NCBI RefSeq assembly: GCF_019710475.1
Contig: NZ_JAJFAX010000001.1
Location: 248,001 to 312,000 of the forward strand
Source: Glycomyces sp. TRM65418
GTDB lineage: Bacteria > Actinomycetota > Actinomycetes > Mycobacteriales > Micromonosporaceae
Reading direction: 5' to 3'
DNA length: 64,000 nt
Shown: in pieces, positions 20,409 through 29,085 of the stretch
Position numbering within the stretch: position 1 is the first letter of the stretch
Layout of the letters: each line of letters starts with the position of its first letter
Notes under the pieces: model-generated
What the model was told of the DNA's origin: nothing
Databases searched by the model: none
What the model saw: the letters and a program-made list of their open reading frames with translations, nothing else
Program-made: the position numbers and the translations under genes

Positions 20409-20503
20409 GGGCCCGACGCTAGGGATCGAGGTCTCCCGCGCGCGTCATCCCGCAGTAGCGTTCGGCGGTCGACCGGGGGTGTACGGAAACTCTGGAAACT
20501 TCC

Positions 20504-20531
20504 TTCACAGGAGTCACTCTGCTCATATAGT
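20504..20531 (+). promoter_or_regulatory. Housekeeping-like promoter of the small helical protein
   Basis: -35-like TTCACA (20504-20509), 16-base spacer, -10 TATAGT (20526-20531). The start GTG at 20564 follows a short leader with GGGAGGGG. Confidence 0.6.
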
Positions 20532-20563
20532 GATACCGACTCACACAGGGAGGGGTTTGCATC

Positions 20564-20764
20564 GTGGGTATGCAGGACAAGTTCAACGAGGCGAAGGACA
20601 AGTTCTCCGACAACACGGAGGACATGAAGGACAAGGCCGAGAATCTGTACAACAAGGCCAAAGGGTCCGAGTCGGGCGATAGGATCGACGACGTCTCCGA
20701 TTCCGCCAAGGAACGGGCGCATGACACCGTCGGCGGGATGAGGGACGAACGGCGCACCGAGTAG
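20564..20764 (+). CDS. Small hydrophilic helical protein, CsbD-like / Rv0909-antitoxin-like
   Basis: 66 residues, very rich in Lys, Asp, Glu and Ala. Repeating FNEAKDKFSDN and KDKAENLYNKAKG blocks fit an amphipathic helix. This composition is that of CsbD-type general stress proteins and of the small Rv0909-like family; the two cannot be separated by eye. No toxin gene lies next to it. GTG at 20564 has GGGAGGGG eight bases upstream; ATG at 20570 is an alternative start. It has a strong promoter and a strong terminator of its own, so it is a single-gene unit. Confidence 0.8.
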   Translation: MGMQDKFNEAKDKFSDNTEDMKDKAENLYNKAKGSESGDRIDDVSDSAKERAHDTVGGMRDERRTE

Positions 20765-20805
20765 TCGAGGCGAACTGCCGCGGGCTCTCGATGGAGCCAC
20801 CAGCG

Positions 20806-20846
20806 CGAAACGGCGGGCGGACCGAAGAGGTCCGCCCGCCGTTTCG
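20806..20846. terminator. Bidirectional terminator between small helical protein and secF
   Basis: Perfect 18-bp stem: CGAAACGGCGGGCGGACC (20806-20823) with GGTCCGCCCGCCGTTTCG (20829-20846), loop GAAGA. It lies between convergent genes. Confidence 0.9.
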
Positions 20847-20861
20847 TCGGTTCGCAGAGCG

Positions 20862-22073
20862 CTAGCGGCGCCGGCGCTTCTTCGGGGCCGGCCGGGACGG
20901 TCCACCGGAACGGGACGGTCCGCCCGAGCGGGCCGGGGCGCCGCTCGCGGCCTTGGTGCGCTCCTCCAGGAGCTCCAGCGGGATCTCGTCGCTCTTGGCG
21001 AGCACGAGGCGGTCGTCGTCCTCGTCGACCTGCCCGGGCTTCGCCGCGGACTTGCGGAGCGGCTTCCCCTCGTCGTCCACACCGGCGCGCTTGTTGGCGA
21101 TCTTCTGGTTGTGGCGCTGGTAGACCGCGCTGCGCTCGGCCATGTCGACGACGAACGGCGAGGCCAGGTAGATCGAGGAGTACGTGCCCACGATCATGCC
21201 GACGAACAGCACCAGCGCGAGGTCCTTCAGGGTGCCCACCCCGAGCATGCCGACGCCGACGAACAGCAGCGCCGCCACCGGCAGCACGCCGATGATGGTG
21301 GTGTTGATCGACCGCATGAGCGTCTGGTTGATCGCGTCGTTGACGCCTTCGGCGAAGGTCTTCATCCGGGTCTGGAGCAGCTGCGCGGTGTTCTCCTGGA
21401 CCTTGTCGAAGACCACGACCGTGTCGTAGAGCGAGTAGCCCAGGATCGTCAGCATGCCGACGATGGTGGAGGGGGTGATCTCGAAACCGACCAGCGAGTA
21501 GATGCCCGCGGTGAGCACGAGGTCGTGCATGAGCGCCCCGAGGGCGGCGATGGCCATGCGCCGCTCGAACCGGATCCAGATGAAGATCGACACCAGGATC
21601 AGGAAGACCACCAGCGCGATCAGGGCCTGCTGGGACACCGACTCGCCCCAGGTCGCCGAGACTTCGGAGACCGAGATGTCGTCGGGGTCCAGGCCCGTGG
21701 CCTCGGCGATGGCCGCTTCCACCGCGACCGACTCGTCGGACTCGAGCGTGCCGACACGGACGATGTAGGAGCGGCCGTCCCCGGAGCCGGCGACCTGGCC
21801 CGAGGCGACCTCGGCTCCGGCCGCTTCCGCCGCGTCCTCGACCTCCTGCAGCGACACCGAGGTGTCGGCGGCGGGCACGTTGTACATGATGCCGCCGGCG
21901 AAGTCGATGCCGAGGACGAAGCCCTTGGCGATCATGACCACGACGAGCGCGGCGACGACCACCGCGGAGGCGATGTAGAACCGCTTGCGGTGCTGGACGA
22001 TCTGGAAGTTCGTCTCACCGCGGTAGAGCTGGCTGAGGACGCCGGGTCGCTTTTCGGTCTGCTTGGTGCTCAT
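20862..22073 (-). CDS. secF: Protein translocase subunit SecF
   Basis: 403 residues. With SecD it forms the RND-type proton-driven complex that helps proteins leave the Sec channel on the outer face. Six membrane helices are expected: the first near 33-52 (RKRFYIASAVV), then GIDFAGGIMYN opening the periplasmic-side P1 domain, and the other five at about 150-330. The tail from 355 is charged and ends in Ser/Gly/Pro and Arg-rich repeats (RSGGPSRSGGPSRP). ATG at 22073 follows AAGGAA and lies 9 bases after the secD stop, so the genes are one operon with yajC. Confidence 0.97.
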   Translation of the reverse strand: MSTKQTEKRPGVLSQLYRGETNFQIVQHRKRFYIASAVVVAALVVVMIAKGFVLGIDFAGGIMYNVPAADTSVSLQEVEDAAEAAGAEVASGQVAGSGDGRSYIVRVGTLESDESVAVEAAIAEATGLDPDDISVSEVSATWGESVSQQALIALVVFLILVSIFIWIRFERRMAIAALGALMHDLVLTAGIYSLVGFEITPSTIVGMLTILGYSLYDTVVVFDKVQENTAQLLQTRMKTFAEGVNDAINQTLMRSINTTIIGVLPVAALLFVGVGMLGVGTLKDLALVLFVGMIVGTYSSIYLASPFVVDMAERSAVYQRHNQKIANKRAGVDDEGKPLRKSAAKPGQVDEDDDRLVLAKSDEIPLELLEERTKAASGAPARSGGPSRSGGPSRPAPKKRRRR

Positions 22074-22082
22074 CGGAGTTCC

Positions 22083-23915
22083 TTAGCCTTTCGCGGCCGC
22101 GTCGCCGGTGGCCGGGGCCGTCTTGGTGTGCAGCCCGGACAGGCGGGGCTTGTTGAGGAGGTTGCCTCGGGTGAGCCATTCGGCGATCGGGTGGGTGAAC
22201 AGGAAGACCACCATGACGTCGACCAGGGTCGACAGGCCGAGGGCGAACGCGAAGGCGCGGACCGGGCCGATCGCCAGGATGTACAGGACGATCGCGGAGA
22301 GCATCGAGACGGCCGCGGCCGAGAGGATGGTCCGGCGGGTCCTGACCCAGGCGCGCGGGACGGCCGAGCGGGACGACCGGCCTCCCGCCATCTCCTCCTT
22401 GATGCGTTCGAAGTAGACGATGAAGGAGTCGGCGGTGATGCCGATGGCGACCACGAAGCCCGCGATGCCCGCGAGGGTCAGCGTCAGGCCGATCTGGGAG
22501 CCCAGCAGCGCCACGGTCGGGTAGAGGACGACGGTGGCGGCGAGGAGGCTGCCGAGGACCAGGAAGCCCATCAGCCGGTAGTAGACCATGCAGTAGAGGA
22601 AGACCAGGATGAGGCCGAACAGCATGGCGAGCAGGCCGGCTTCGAGCTGGTCGACGCCGAGCGTCGCGGTGACCTCGTTGACGGTCTCGACCACGAAGGT
22701 GGTCGGGAGCGAGCCGAAGTTGAGCTGGTCGGCGAGCTGGTTGGCCTCGTCCGCGCTGAAGTCGCCGGAGATCTGCGTCGAGTTGGTGGAGACCTCCCGG
22801 ATGGTGGGGGCGCTGACGACCTCGTTGTCGAGGACGATCGCGACCTGCGACTGCAGGTTCTCGGTGGTGAGGGCCCCCCACTTCTCGGCGCCTTCGGCGG
22901 AGAACTGGACGTTGACGACGAACTGGTTGAGGTTCGCCTGGTCGTTGCCGACGTCGGCCGAGGTCACGTCCGAGCCGAGCACGGTGGCCGGCTGGAGGAG
23001 GTACTTGTACGAGAACGTCAGCGTCGGGTCCTCGGCCGCGGCGGACTCGGGGGCCGAGCATGCAGTGACCTCGATGTCGGGCTGCTGGACGGCGCCCGGC
23101 GGCCGGTTGTCGAGCTGCTCGCAGGAGATCTGCGGGACGTAGAACTGGACGGGCGCCGGGAGGAGCGAGACCTCCTCGGGCGTGAGCTCGCCGAAGGGCT
23201 CGAGCAGGGGCAGGGTGGACTCGTCGGGGGCGGCGGTGAGGGCCTGGGCCGCGGCGGCGGCGTCAGGGCCGACCTTCGCCCACACGTCGTCGAGGGTGGG
23301 GCTCACGTCGTCGGTGCCGGCGGCCTGGCCGGAGCCGGGGGCCTCTTCAGTGGCCTCGTCGGTGGGGGTGGCCGAGGCGTCCTCGGCCGGGGCCTCGGAG
23401 GACTCCGCGGTGGGGGTCTCGGCGCCCTCGTCGGTGGGCTCCTCGGCCGGGGTCTCCTCGGCGAGGGCGTCCTCGAGCGCGGAGGTGTCGGCGACGGAGT
23501 TGGTGACGATGCGGAACCGGAGTTCGGCGGGGGCGCCGACGTCGCGGAGGGCCTGCTCGTCGATGTCGTCGCCGGCGACGTTGACCACGATGTTCTCGGT
23601 GCCTTCGACGAAGACCTCGGGCTCGGCGACGCCGGTGGAGTTGACGCGGCTCTCGATGATCTGGCGGGCCTGCTCCATGGTCTCGGCCGAGGGGGGCTCG
23701 TCGCTCCCCTGCTGGTAGGCCGTGAGCGTCATCGACAGGCCGCCTTGCAGGTCGAGACCGAGCTTCGGCGTGGGGAACTTCCATCCGGAACCCGCCAGCG
23801 CGGACACCCACAGGATCGCGAGCACCAGGAGCAGCGCCGTGAAATAGGGGGCGACTGGCAGGCGCTTGCGCTGGATCTTCTTCCGTGGGCGGTCAGCGCC
23901 CGTTACTGAAGCCAA
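22083..23915 (-). CDS. secD: Protein translocase subunit SecD
   Basis: 610 residues, Sec export accessory protein. The first membrane helix lies at 22-42, followed by the conserved LGLDLQGGLSMTL. The remaining five helices are at about 430-590, with GIAGFVVAIGITADSFIVYFERIKEE split between them. Residues 148-203 are an acidic Thr/Glu/Ala/Pro insert in the extracellular domain, absent from typical SecD; other high-GC actinobacteria also have variable inserts. No ATG fits: TTG at 23915, preceded by GAGGAAGAG, begins LASVTGADRPRKKIQ. secD lies upstream of secF and downstream of yajC in transcription order. Confidence 0.96.
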   Translation of the reverse strand: MASVTGADRPRKKIQRKRLPVAPYFTALLLVLAILWVSALAGSGWKFPTPKLGLDLQGGLSMTLTAYQQGSDEPPSAETMEQARQIIESRVNSTGVAEPEVFVEGTENIVVNVAGDDIDEQALRDVGAPAELRFRIVTNSVADTSALEDALAEETPAEEPTDEGAETPTAESSEAPAEDASATPTDEATEEAPGSGQAAGTDDVSPTLDDVWAKVGPDAAAAAQALTAAPDESTLPLLEPFGELTPEEVSLLPAPVQFYVPQISCEQLDNRPPGAVQQPDIEVTACSAPESAAAEDPTLTFSYKYLLQPATVLGSDVTSADVGNDQANLNQFVVNVQFSAEGAEKWGALTTENLQSQVAIVLDNEVVSAPTIREVSTNSTQISGDFSADEANQLADQLNFGSLPTTFVVETVNEVTATLGVDQLEAGLLAMLFGLILVFLYCMVYYRLMGFLVLGSLLAATVVLYPTVALLGSQIGLTLTLAGIAGFVVAIGITADSFIVYFERIKEEMAGGRSSRSAVPRAWVRTRRTILSAAAVSMLSAIVLYILAIGPVRAFAFALGLSTLVDVMVVFLFTHPIAEWLTRGNLLNKPRLSGLHTKTAPATGDAAAKG

Positions 23916-24083
23916 TGGTCGGTCTCTTCCTCAGAACTCGAATAGGGGCGGACACCAAAGCGTGAACCGCGCAGAGGGCAGCGGGCGCCGGTCGACCGCG
24001 GGGCCGACCGGAGGGAGTGGGCTCGCACACATACCTTCGGCGGGGCTCATTCTAGGACGGGTGCCTCAAAGGCGCAGAAGCGC

Positions 24084-24542
24084 CTAGTACTCCTTGCGGT
24101 CGGGCTTCCCGGCGTGCTTGTCCTTGTCGTCCCCGCCGGTCTCGCCGTCGGTCGCGCGGAGCTTGTCGAGGTCCTCGTCGGTGAGGGTGGCGTCCTCTTC
24201 GGCGACGACCTCCTCGACGGTCTCGGCCTCGGCTTCGGTCTCGGCCGGGGTGAGGACCTTGGCGATGGCCTGGCGGGCGAAGACGAGGAAGTTGTCGTCA
24301 CTGGCCTCGAGGGTGACGGTCTCCTCGTCGGCGTCGACCACGGTGCCGTAGAGGCCGCCGATGGTCATGACGCGCGCGCCGGGGGCGACGGTGTTCTGCA
24401 TGTTCTGCTGCTCCCGCTGCCGCTTCTTCTGCGGGCGGATCATCACGAAGTACATCAGGGCGATGAAGCCCACGATCATGATGATGAACGTCAGGTTGCT
24501 GCCACCCGAGCTTTGGGCGAGAACGTCTGCGGCTGAAAGCAC
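24084..24542 (-). CDS. yajC: Preprotein translocase subunit YajC
   Basis: 152 residues, the first gene of yajC-secD-secF. One membrane helix at about 18-36 is followed by MIRPQKKRQREQQNM, the diagnostic YajC segment, and GARVMTIGGLYGTVVDADEET. The C-terminal 60 residues are acidic and low in complexity, an extension common in actinobacteria. GTG at 24542 has GAAAGG upstream. The 168-base gap to secD shows no terminator, so read-through is likely. Confidence 0.95.
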   Translation of the reverse strand: MLSAADVLAQSSGGSNLTFIIMIVGFIALMYFVMIRPQKKRQREQQNMQNTVAPGARVMTIGGLYGTVVDADEETVTLEASDDNFLVFARQAIAKVLTPAETEAEAETVEEVVAEEDATLTDEDLDKLRATDGETGGDDKDKHAGKPDRKEY

Positions 24543-24637
24543 GATGGTGCCTTTCGTGTTGTTCGGTCACTGTTTCAGTGGGTGACGTGGGCGGAGTCTA
24601 TCCCGTGGCCGGTGCCGCCCCGTCCTCACGGCCCACC

Positions 24638-25711
24638 CTACGCGTTGCCCGACCCGAAGAGCCCTTCGGCGTTCGGGGGCTGGAGCCCGAGATGGTGCCA
24701 GGCCGCGGGCGTGGCGACGCGGCCGCGGGGGGTGCGGGCGAGGAGTCCGGCGCGGACGAGGAACGGCTCGCAGACCTCTTCGACGGTGTCGGGCTGCTCC
24801 CCCACCGCGACGGCGATGGTGGTGAGGCCGACCGGCCCGCCGCCGAAGGTGCCGCAGAGGGCGCGCAGGACGGCGCGGTCGAGGCGGTCGAGACCCAGGT
24901 CGTCGACGTCGTAGAGAGCCAGGGCTTCGGCGGCGACCTTCGCGTCGATGGTGCCGTCGGCGCGGACCTGCGCGAAGTCGCGGACGCGTCGCAGCAGCCG
25001 GTTGGCGATGCGGGGCGTGCCGCGGGAGCGCCCGGCGATCTCCGCGGCCCCTTCGGGGGTGATGGCGACGTCGAGGATGCCCGCCGAGCGGGTGACGATC
25101 GCTTCGAGTTCGGACTCGCCGTAGAACTCGAGCTGCCCGAGGAAGCCGAAGCGGTCGCGCAGGGGTCCGGTGAGGAGCCCGGCGCGGGTGGTGGCGCCGA
25201 CGAGGGTGAACGGTTCGAGTTCGAGCGGGATGGCGGTCGCGCCGGGGCCCTTGCCGACGATGACGTCGACCCGGAAGTCCTCCATGGCGGTGTAGAGGAG
25301 CTCTTCGGCGGGGCGGGCGATCCGGTGGATCTCGTCGATGAAGAGGACTTCGTTCGGGCCGAGGCTGGTGAGGATCGCGGCGAGGTCGCCGGAGCGTTCG
25401 ATGGCGGGGCCGGAGGTCTGGCGCAGGCCGACGCCGAGCTCGGCGGCGACGATCATCGCGAGGGTGGTCTTGCCGAGGCCGGGCGGGCCCGACAGGAGCA
25501 GGTGGTCGGGCGAGGCGCCGCGGCGGCGGGCGCCTTCGAGGAGGAGGCTGATCTGCTCGCGGACGCGGGCCTGGCCGATGACGTCGTCGAGCTTGCCGGG
25601 GCGGATGCCGGCCTCGGCCAGGCGGTCGAGCTCGGTGGCCTCGGCGGCGGTGAGCGCCGCGCTCCATTCCTCCGGCGTGTAATCGGGTTCGTCCGTGGTT
25701 TCGTACGCCAT
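24638..25711 (-). CDS. ruvB: Holliday junction branch migration helicase RuvB
   Basis: 357 residues, AAA+ motor that pumps DNA through RuvA at Holliday junctions. Walker A is GPPGLGKTT near 73, Walker B is FIDEIHR, and sensor 1 is [10 protein letters not shown]. The arginine finger region is PLRDRFGF, and the C-terminal winged helix contains [15 protein letters not shown] at 25711 lies 3 bases after the ruvA stop. Third gene of the ruvC-ruvA-ruvB operon. Confidence 0.98.
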   Translation of the reverse strand: MAYETTDEPDYTPEEWSAALTAAEATELDRLAEAGIRPGKLDDVIGQARVREQISLLLEGARRRGASPDHLLLSGPPGLGKTTLAMIVAAELGVGLRQTSGPAIERSGDLAAILTSLGPNEVLFIDEIHRIARPAEELLYTAMEDFRVDVIVGKGPGATAIPLELEPFTLVGATTRAGLLTGPLRDRFGFLGQLEFYGESELEAIVTRSAGILDVAITPEGAAEIAGRSRGTPRIANRLLRRVRDFAQVRADGTIDAKVAAEALALYDVDDLGLDRLDRAVLRALCGTFGGGPVGLTTIAVAVGEQPDTVEEVCEPFLVRAGLLARTPRGRVATPAAWHHLGLQPPNAEGLFGSGNA

Positions 25712-25714
25712 GGC

Positions 25715-26314
25715 TTATCGCTTCCCGAGGAGTCGGATGGCCTGCTTGAGGAGCGTGGGGACGTCGGTGCCGTCGGCGCCCTCGGCGTCGAGCTTCTCGA
25801 TGGCGGTCTCGGCCTCCTTGGCGGACCAGCCGAGCGCCTGGAGACCCTGGGAGACCTGGGTGCGCCAGCCGCCGGGGCGGTTGCCGCCCTGCTTGGGGGG
25901 ACCGCCGAGGTCGACGGGGCCGATCTTGTCGGCGAGGTCGAGCACGATGCGCTCGGCGCTCTTCTTGCCGACGCCGGGGATGCGCGAGAGGGTCGCGGTG
26001 TCGCCGGTGGCGATGGCGCGGCGGATGACGTCGGGCCGCAGGGACTCGACGGCGTCGCGGGCGATGCGCGGGCCGATCTTCTGGGCGTTCTGCAGCAGCT
26101 CGAACAGGTCGCGTTCCTCGGCGGTGTTGAAGCCGTGCAAGGTGATCGAGTCCTCGCGGACGACCGTGGAGATCGCGAGGACGACTTCGGAGCCGACCTT
26201 GAGGTTCGCGAGCGTGTGGGGGCCGGCGTGCACGGCGTAACCGACGCCGCCGACGTCGATCACGGCGTAGGACTCCCCTGCGGCGGCAACGGTTCCGGTG
26301 AGCTGGGCGATCAT
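25715..26314 (-). CDS. ruvA: Holliday junction DNA-binding protein RuvA
   Basis: 199 residues. Tetramer that holds the four-way junction for RuvB. The N-terminal OB fold begins MIAQLTGTV, the helix-hairpin-helix DNA-binding region includes IPGVGKKSAERIVLDL, and the C-terminal RuvB-contact domain covers about 150-199. ATG at 26314 overlaps the ruvC stop by four bases (ATGA), indicating translational coupling. Confidence 0.98.
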   Translation of the reverse strand: MIAQLTGTVAAAGESYAVIDVGGVGYAVHAGPHTLANLKVGSEVVLAISTVVREDSITLHGFNTAEERDLFELLQNAQKIGPRIARDAVESLRPDVIRRAIATGDTATLSRIPGVGKKSAERIVLDLADKIGPVDLGGPPKQGGNRPGGWRTQVSQGLQALGWSAKEAETAIEKLDAEGADGTDVPTLLKQAIRLLGKR

Positions 26315-26865
26315 CGGCGGCGCTCCTCGCCGACCGCGGCGCTGCCGTGGCGGGCGGCGTTGTCGTCGAGAGCGGCGCTGATGCGGGCCTTCACGCCGCC
26401 GCGCCACAGGTGGCACACGGCGATCGCCAAGGCGTCCGCGGCGTCGGCGGGTTTCGGCGGCTCCTTCAAGCGGAGGATGCGGGTGACCATGGTGGTGACC
26501 TGGCGCTTGTCGGCGGTGCCGTTGCCGCAGACGGCGGACTTGACTTCGGAGGGCGTGTAGGTCGCGGTCGGCAGGCCGAGGCGCGCGCCGGCGAGCAGCG
26601 CGATGCCGGAGGCCTGGGCGGTGCCGATGACACTGGCCACGTTGTGCTGGCTGAAGACCCGTTCGACGGCGACGGCCTCGGGCTGGTGCTCCTCGAGGAT
26701 CGCGCGCAGGCCGTCGTCGAGAGCGAGGAGCCGTTCGGCAAGGGGCGCTTCGGGGTCGGTGCGGACCACGCCGACGGCGACCATGGCGCCCGGCGCGCCG
26801 GCGCGGCCGTCGACCACCCCGAAGCCGCATCGGGTCAGACCCGGGTCGATCCCCATGACGCGCAC
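26311..26865 (-). CDS. ruvC: Holliday junction resolvase RuvC
   Basis: 184 residues. Endonuclease that cuts Holliday junctions. The first catalytic Asp is in MGIDPGLTRCGFGVVD, a Glu in VAVERVF, and the C-terminal acidic pair in PADAADALAIAVCH. GTG at 26865 with AGGAGG just upstream begins VRVMGIDPG; the open frame continues upstream without a start signal. First gene of ruvCAB. Confidence 0.97.
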   Translation of the reverse strand: MRVMGIDPGLTRCGFGVVDGRAGAPGAMVAVGVVRTDPEAPLAERLLALDDGLRAILEEHQPEAVAVERVFSQHNVASVIGTAQASGIALLAGARLGLPTATYTPSEVKSAVCGNGTADKRQVTTMVTRILRLKEPPKPADAADALAIAVCHLWRGGVKARISAALDDNAARHGSAAVGEERRR

Positions 26866-27160
26866 GCGTTCCTCCTGTCGCTCGGTTCGCGCCAGCTTAT
26901 CCGGCCGCACCGACGTTCGGCTCGAAGCACGTCGGCGGGCCCGGCGGCGGTGCGAATCGGGACGGTCCCGGCATGTCACCGTCCTCCGCGAATCGACCTG
27001 GTGGCCTTGCCCATAAACCACTTGCCGGTCGGCTAGTGACGTGATTGGGTGGGAAGCGGCCGGACGCACCGCACCGCCTCCCATCGGCGAGCAGGCGAGC
27101 CGTGGGTCCGGTTCCCCGTTGTCCTGCAATCCACTCCGCGAACCTCTGGTTGGGATCACC

Positions 27161-28408
27161 GTGTCTGCTGCCGCCTTCATGCCGCCCGCCACCGCGTCCG
27201 GACACTCGCGACGATTCATCGCCACGATGGTGTTCGTGCTCGGTGCCCTCTCGGCGACCGCGCCGATCGCCATCGACCTCTACCTCCCCGCGTTCCCCGC
27301 GATGGCCGACGCCCTCGGCTCGCCCGAGAGCCGCATCCAGCTCACGTTGACCTCCATGATGATCGGCATGGGGATCGGGCAGGCCTTCATCGGCCCGCTC
27401 TCCGACCGCTTCGGCCGCCGACGGCCGCTGCTCATCGGCATGTCGGTGTTCACGCTGACCTCGCTGGTGTGCGCGATCGCCACGAGCGCGGACCTGCTCA
27501 TCGCGATGCGGTTCGCGCAGGGCCTCAGCGGCGCGGCCGGCGTCGTCGTGGCCCGCGCGGTCATCCGCGACCACTTCCACGGCGACGACATGACCCGGTT
27601 CACGGCGAAGATGATGTTCGTCACGATGCTCGCGCCGATGCTGGGGCCGATCGTCGGGGCGCAGCTCATCCGCTTCGGCCCGTGGCAGACGGTCTTCGTG
27701 TTCATGGCGGTCCTGTCGGTGCTCTCGACCTTCCTGGTGTGGAAGTTCCTGCCCGAGAGCCTTCCGGCCCGGGAGCGCCGGTCGATGGGCGGGCGCGAGT
27801 TCGCCGCCTCGCTCGGCACGCTGGTGCGGGACGCGCACTTCATCGCGCCGACGCTCGTCGTGATCATGAACTTCTCCATGCTCTTCACGTACGTCTCGAC
27901 GTTCAGCTTCATCGCGCAGGAGGAGCTGGGGGCCTCTCCGGGCTTCTATTCGCTCCTGTTCGCCGCGGGCACGCTGGCGCTGCTCGCCGGGAACCAGGCG
28001 AACATGCTGATGATCGACCGCAGCCAGTCGAACCAGCGCATGATCGTGGGCATGGTGATCTCGCTGGCCGGCGTCCTGTGGATCGCCGGGGTCCAGTTCG
28101 CGGGCGCCGAGAACCTGTGGACCGTCCCGGCCGGGATCGTCCTCATGATGTTCGGCTGCGGCGTGGTCTTCCCGAACGCGGGCGCGGCCGCGATGTCCTC
28201 GCAGCCGCCGCAGATCGCCGGCACCGCCTCGGCCTTCATGGGCTCGCTCCAGATGGGCGCGGGCGGCGCGATGCCCGCGCTGGCCACGATCGGCGGGGTG
28301 ACCCTGGCGAACATGACCTTGGGCCTGTCGGTCTACGCCGCCGCCACGGCGCTCGCGGTCGCATGGACCATCCGGGTCTACCGCCGCGACCCGGTCGTGA
28401 ACGCGTAG
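27161..28408 (+). CDS. Bcr/CflA-type multidrug MFS efflux transporter
   Basis: 415 residues, 12 predicted membrane helices. The DHA1 signature motif A, GPLSDRFGRRRPLLIG, follows helix 2, and IDLYLPAFPAMA in helix 1 is typical of Bcr/CflA exporters. It exports drugs or metabolites by proton antiport; the substrate is unknown. The start is uncertain: GTG at 27161 gives MSAAAFMPPATASG, ATG at 27179 is an alternative, and neither has a clear ribosome site. The 295-base gap to divergent ruvC holds no other ORF that can be supported. Confidence 0.88.
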   Translation: MSAAAFMPPATASGHSRRFIATMVFVLGALSATAPIAIDLYLPAFPAMADALGSPESRIQLTLTSMMIGMGIGQAFIGPLSDRFGRRRPLLIGMSVFTLTSLVCAIATSADLLIAMRFAQGLSGAAGVVVARAVIRDHFHGDDMTRFTAKMMFVTMLAPMLGPIVGAQLIRFGPWQTVFVFMAVLSVLSTFLVWKFLPESLPARERRSMGGREFAASLGTLVRDAHFIAPTLVVIMNFSMLFTYVSTFSFIAQEELGASPGFYSLLFAAGTLALLAGNQANMLMIDRSQSNQRMIVGMVISLAGVLWIAGVQFAGAENLWTVPAGIVLMMFGCGVVFPNAGAAAMSSQPPQIAGTASAFMGSLQMGAGGAMPALATIGGVTLANMTLGLSVYAAATALAVAWTIRVYRRDPVVNA

Positions 28409-28437
28409 CCCATGCCGGGTCGGGTACTCCCGGCCGC

Positions 28438-29076
28438 ATGGAAACGACATCCGTGACGATCCCTGTCGGCTCCGACGAACGCGAAGCCGACCTGGCGCTG
28501 CCCGACGATCCCGGGGCCGTGGTGCTGTTCGCCCGCGACTCGGGATCGGTCCGCCGCGACGACCGGGACCGCATCGTCGCCCATACGCTGCACCAGGCCG
28601 GTATCGGGACGCTGGGGATGGACCTGGTCGCCCCGTACGAGACGCAGGCCCGCGGGAACCTGCCCGAGGTGCCGCTGCTCGCCGAGCGCCTCGCGCAGGC
28701 GACCGGCTGGCTCCGCGATCAGCAGGAGACCCGAGGCCTCCCGATCGGGTATTTCGGGGAGGGCGCCGGCACCGCGGCCGCACTCTGGGCCGCTGCCGAC
28801 GTGCATGTCGGCGCGGTCGTCTCGTTGAGCGGGCAGCCCGAACTCGCGAGCGAGCGGCTCGGCGACGTGACCGCGCCCGTGCTGCTCATCGTCGGCGGAC
28901 GCGACGAGGCCGCGCTCGACGGCCACCGCGAGGCCAAGCGGTTGCTGGGCGGGGCCGGCAATCTCACCGTGGTGCCCGAGGCGGGCGGGCTGTTCGAGGA
29001 GGCGGGACCCCTGGGGGACGCGGCGGAGCTGGCCCGGGACTGGTTCAAGCGGTACCTGACCCCGAAGGCGTCCTGA
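28438..29076 (+). CDS. Dienelactone-hydrolase-like protein, catalytic residues apparently lost
   Basis: 212 residues with the alpha/beta-hydrolase pattern of the DLH proteins often found beside or fused to phosphoribosyltransferases. In that family the nucleophile lies in a G-A-S-T-G elbow; here the aligned stretch YFGEGAGTAAAL has Gly instead of Ser. The catalytic His, normally in THLFEE, is Gly in EAGGLFEEAG. The HGSGS oxyanion segment is ARDSGSV. Only the Asp region (IVGGRDEAAL) is kept. It is probably not a hydrolase and may bind a ligand or partner. It converges with the phosphoribosyltransferase gene, 9 bases away. Confidence 0.8.
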   Translation: METTSVTIPVGSDEREADLALPDDPGAVVLFARDSGSVRRDDRDRIVAHTLHQAGIGTLGMDLVAPYETQARGNLPEVPLLAERLAQATGWLRDQQETRGLPIGYFGEGAGTAAALWAAADVHVGAVVSLSGQPELASERLGDVTAPVLLIVGGRDEAALDGHREAKRLLGGAGNLTVVPEAGGLFEEAGPLGDAAELARDWFKRYLTPKAS

Positions 29077-29085
29077 CCGAGGCGC

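Noticed and set aside
20564-20764. Antitoxin of a toxin-antitoxin pair
   Set aside because: The composition resembles the Rv0909 group, but no toxin ORF is adjacent and the gene has its own promoter and terminator, so a CsbD-like stress protein is equally likely.
21111-23909. A 932-codon plus-strand frame opposite secF/secD
   Set aside because: Antisense shadow; the SecD and SecF motifs on the minus strand explain the region completely.
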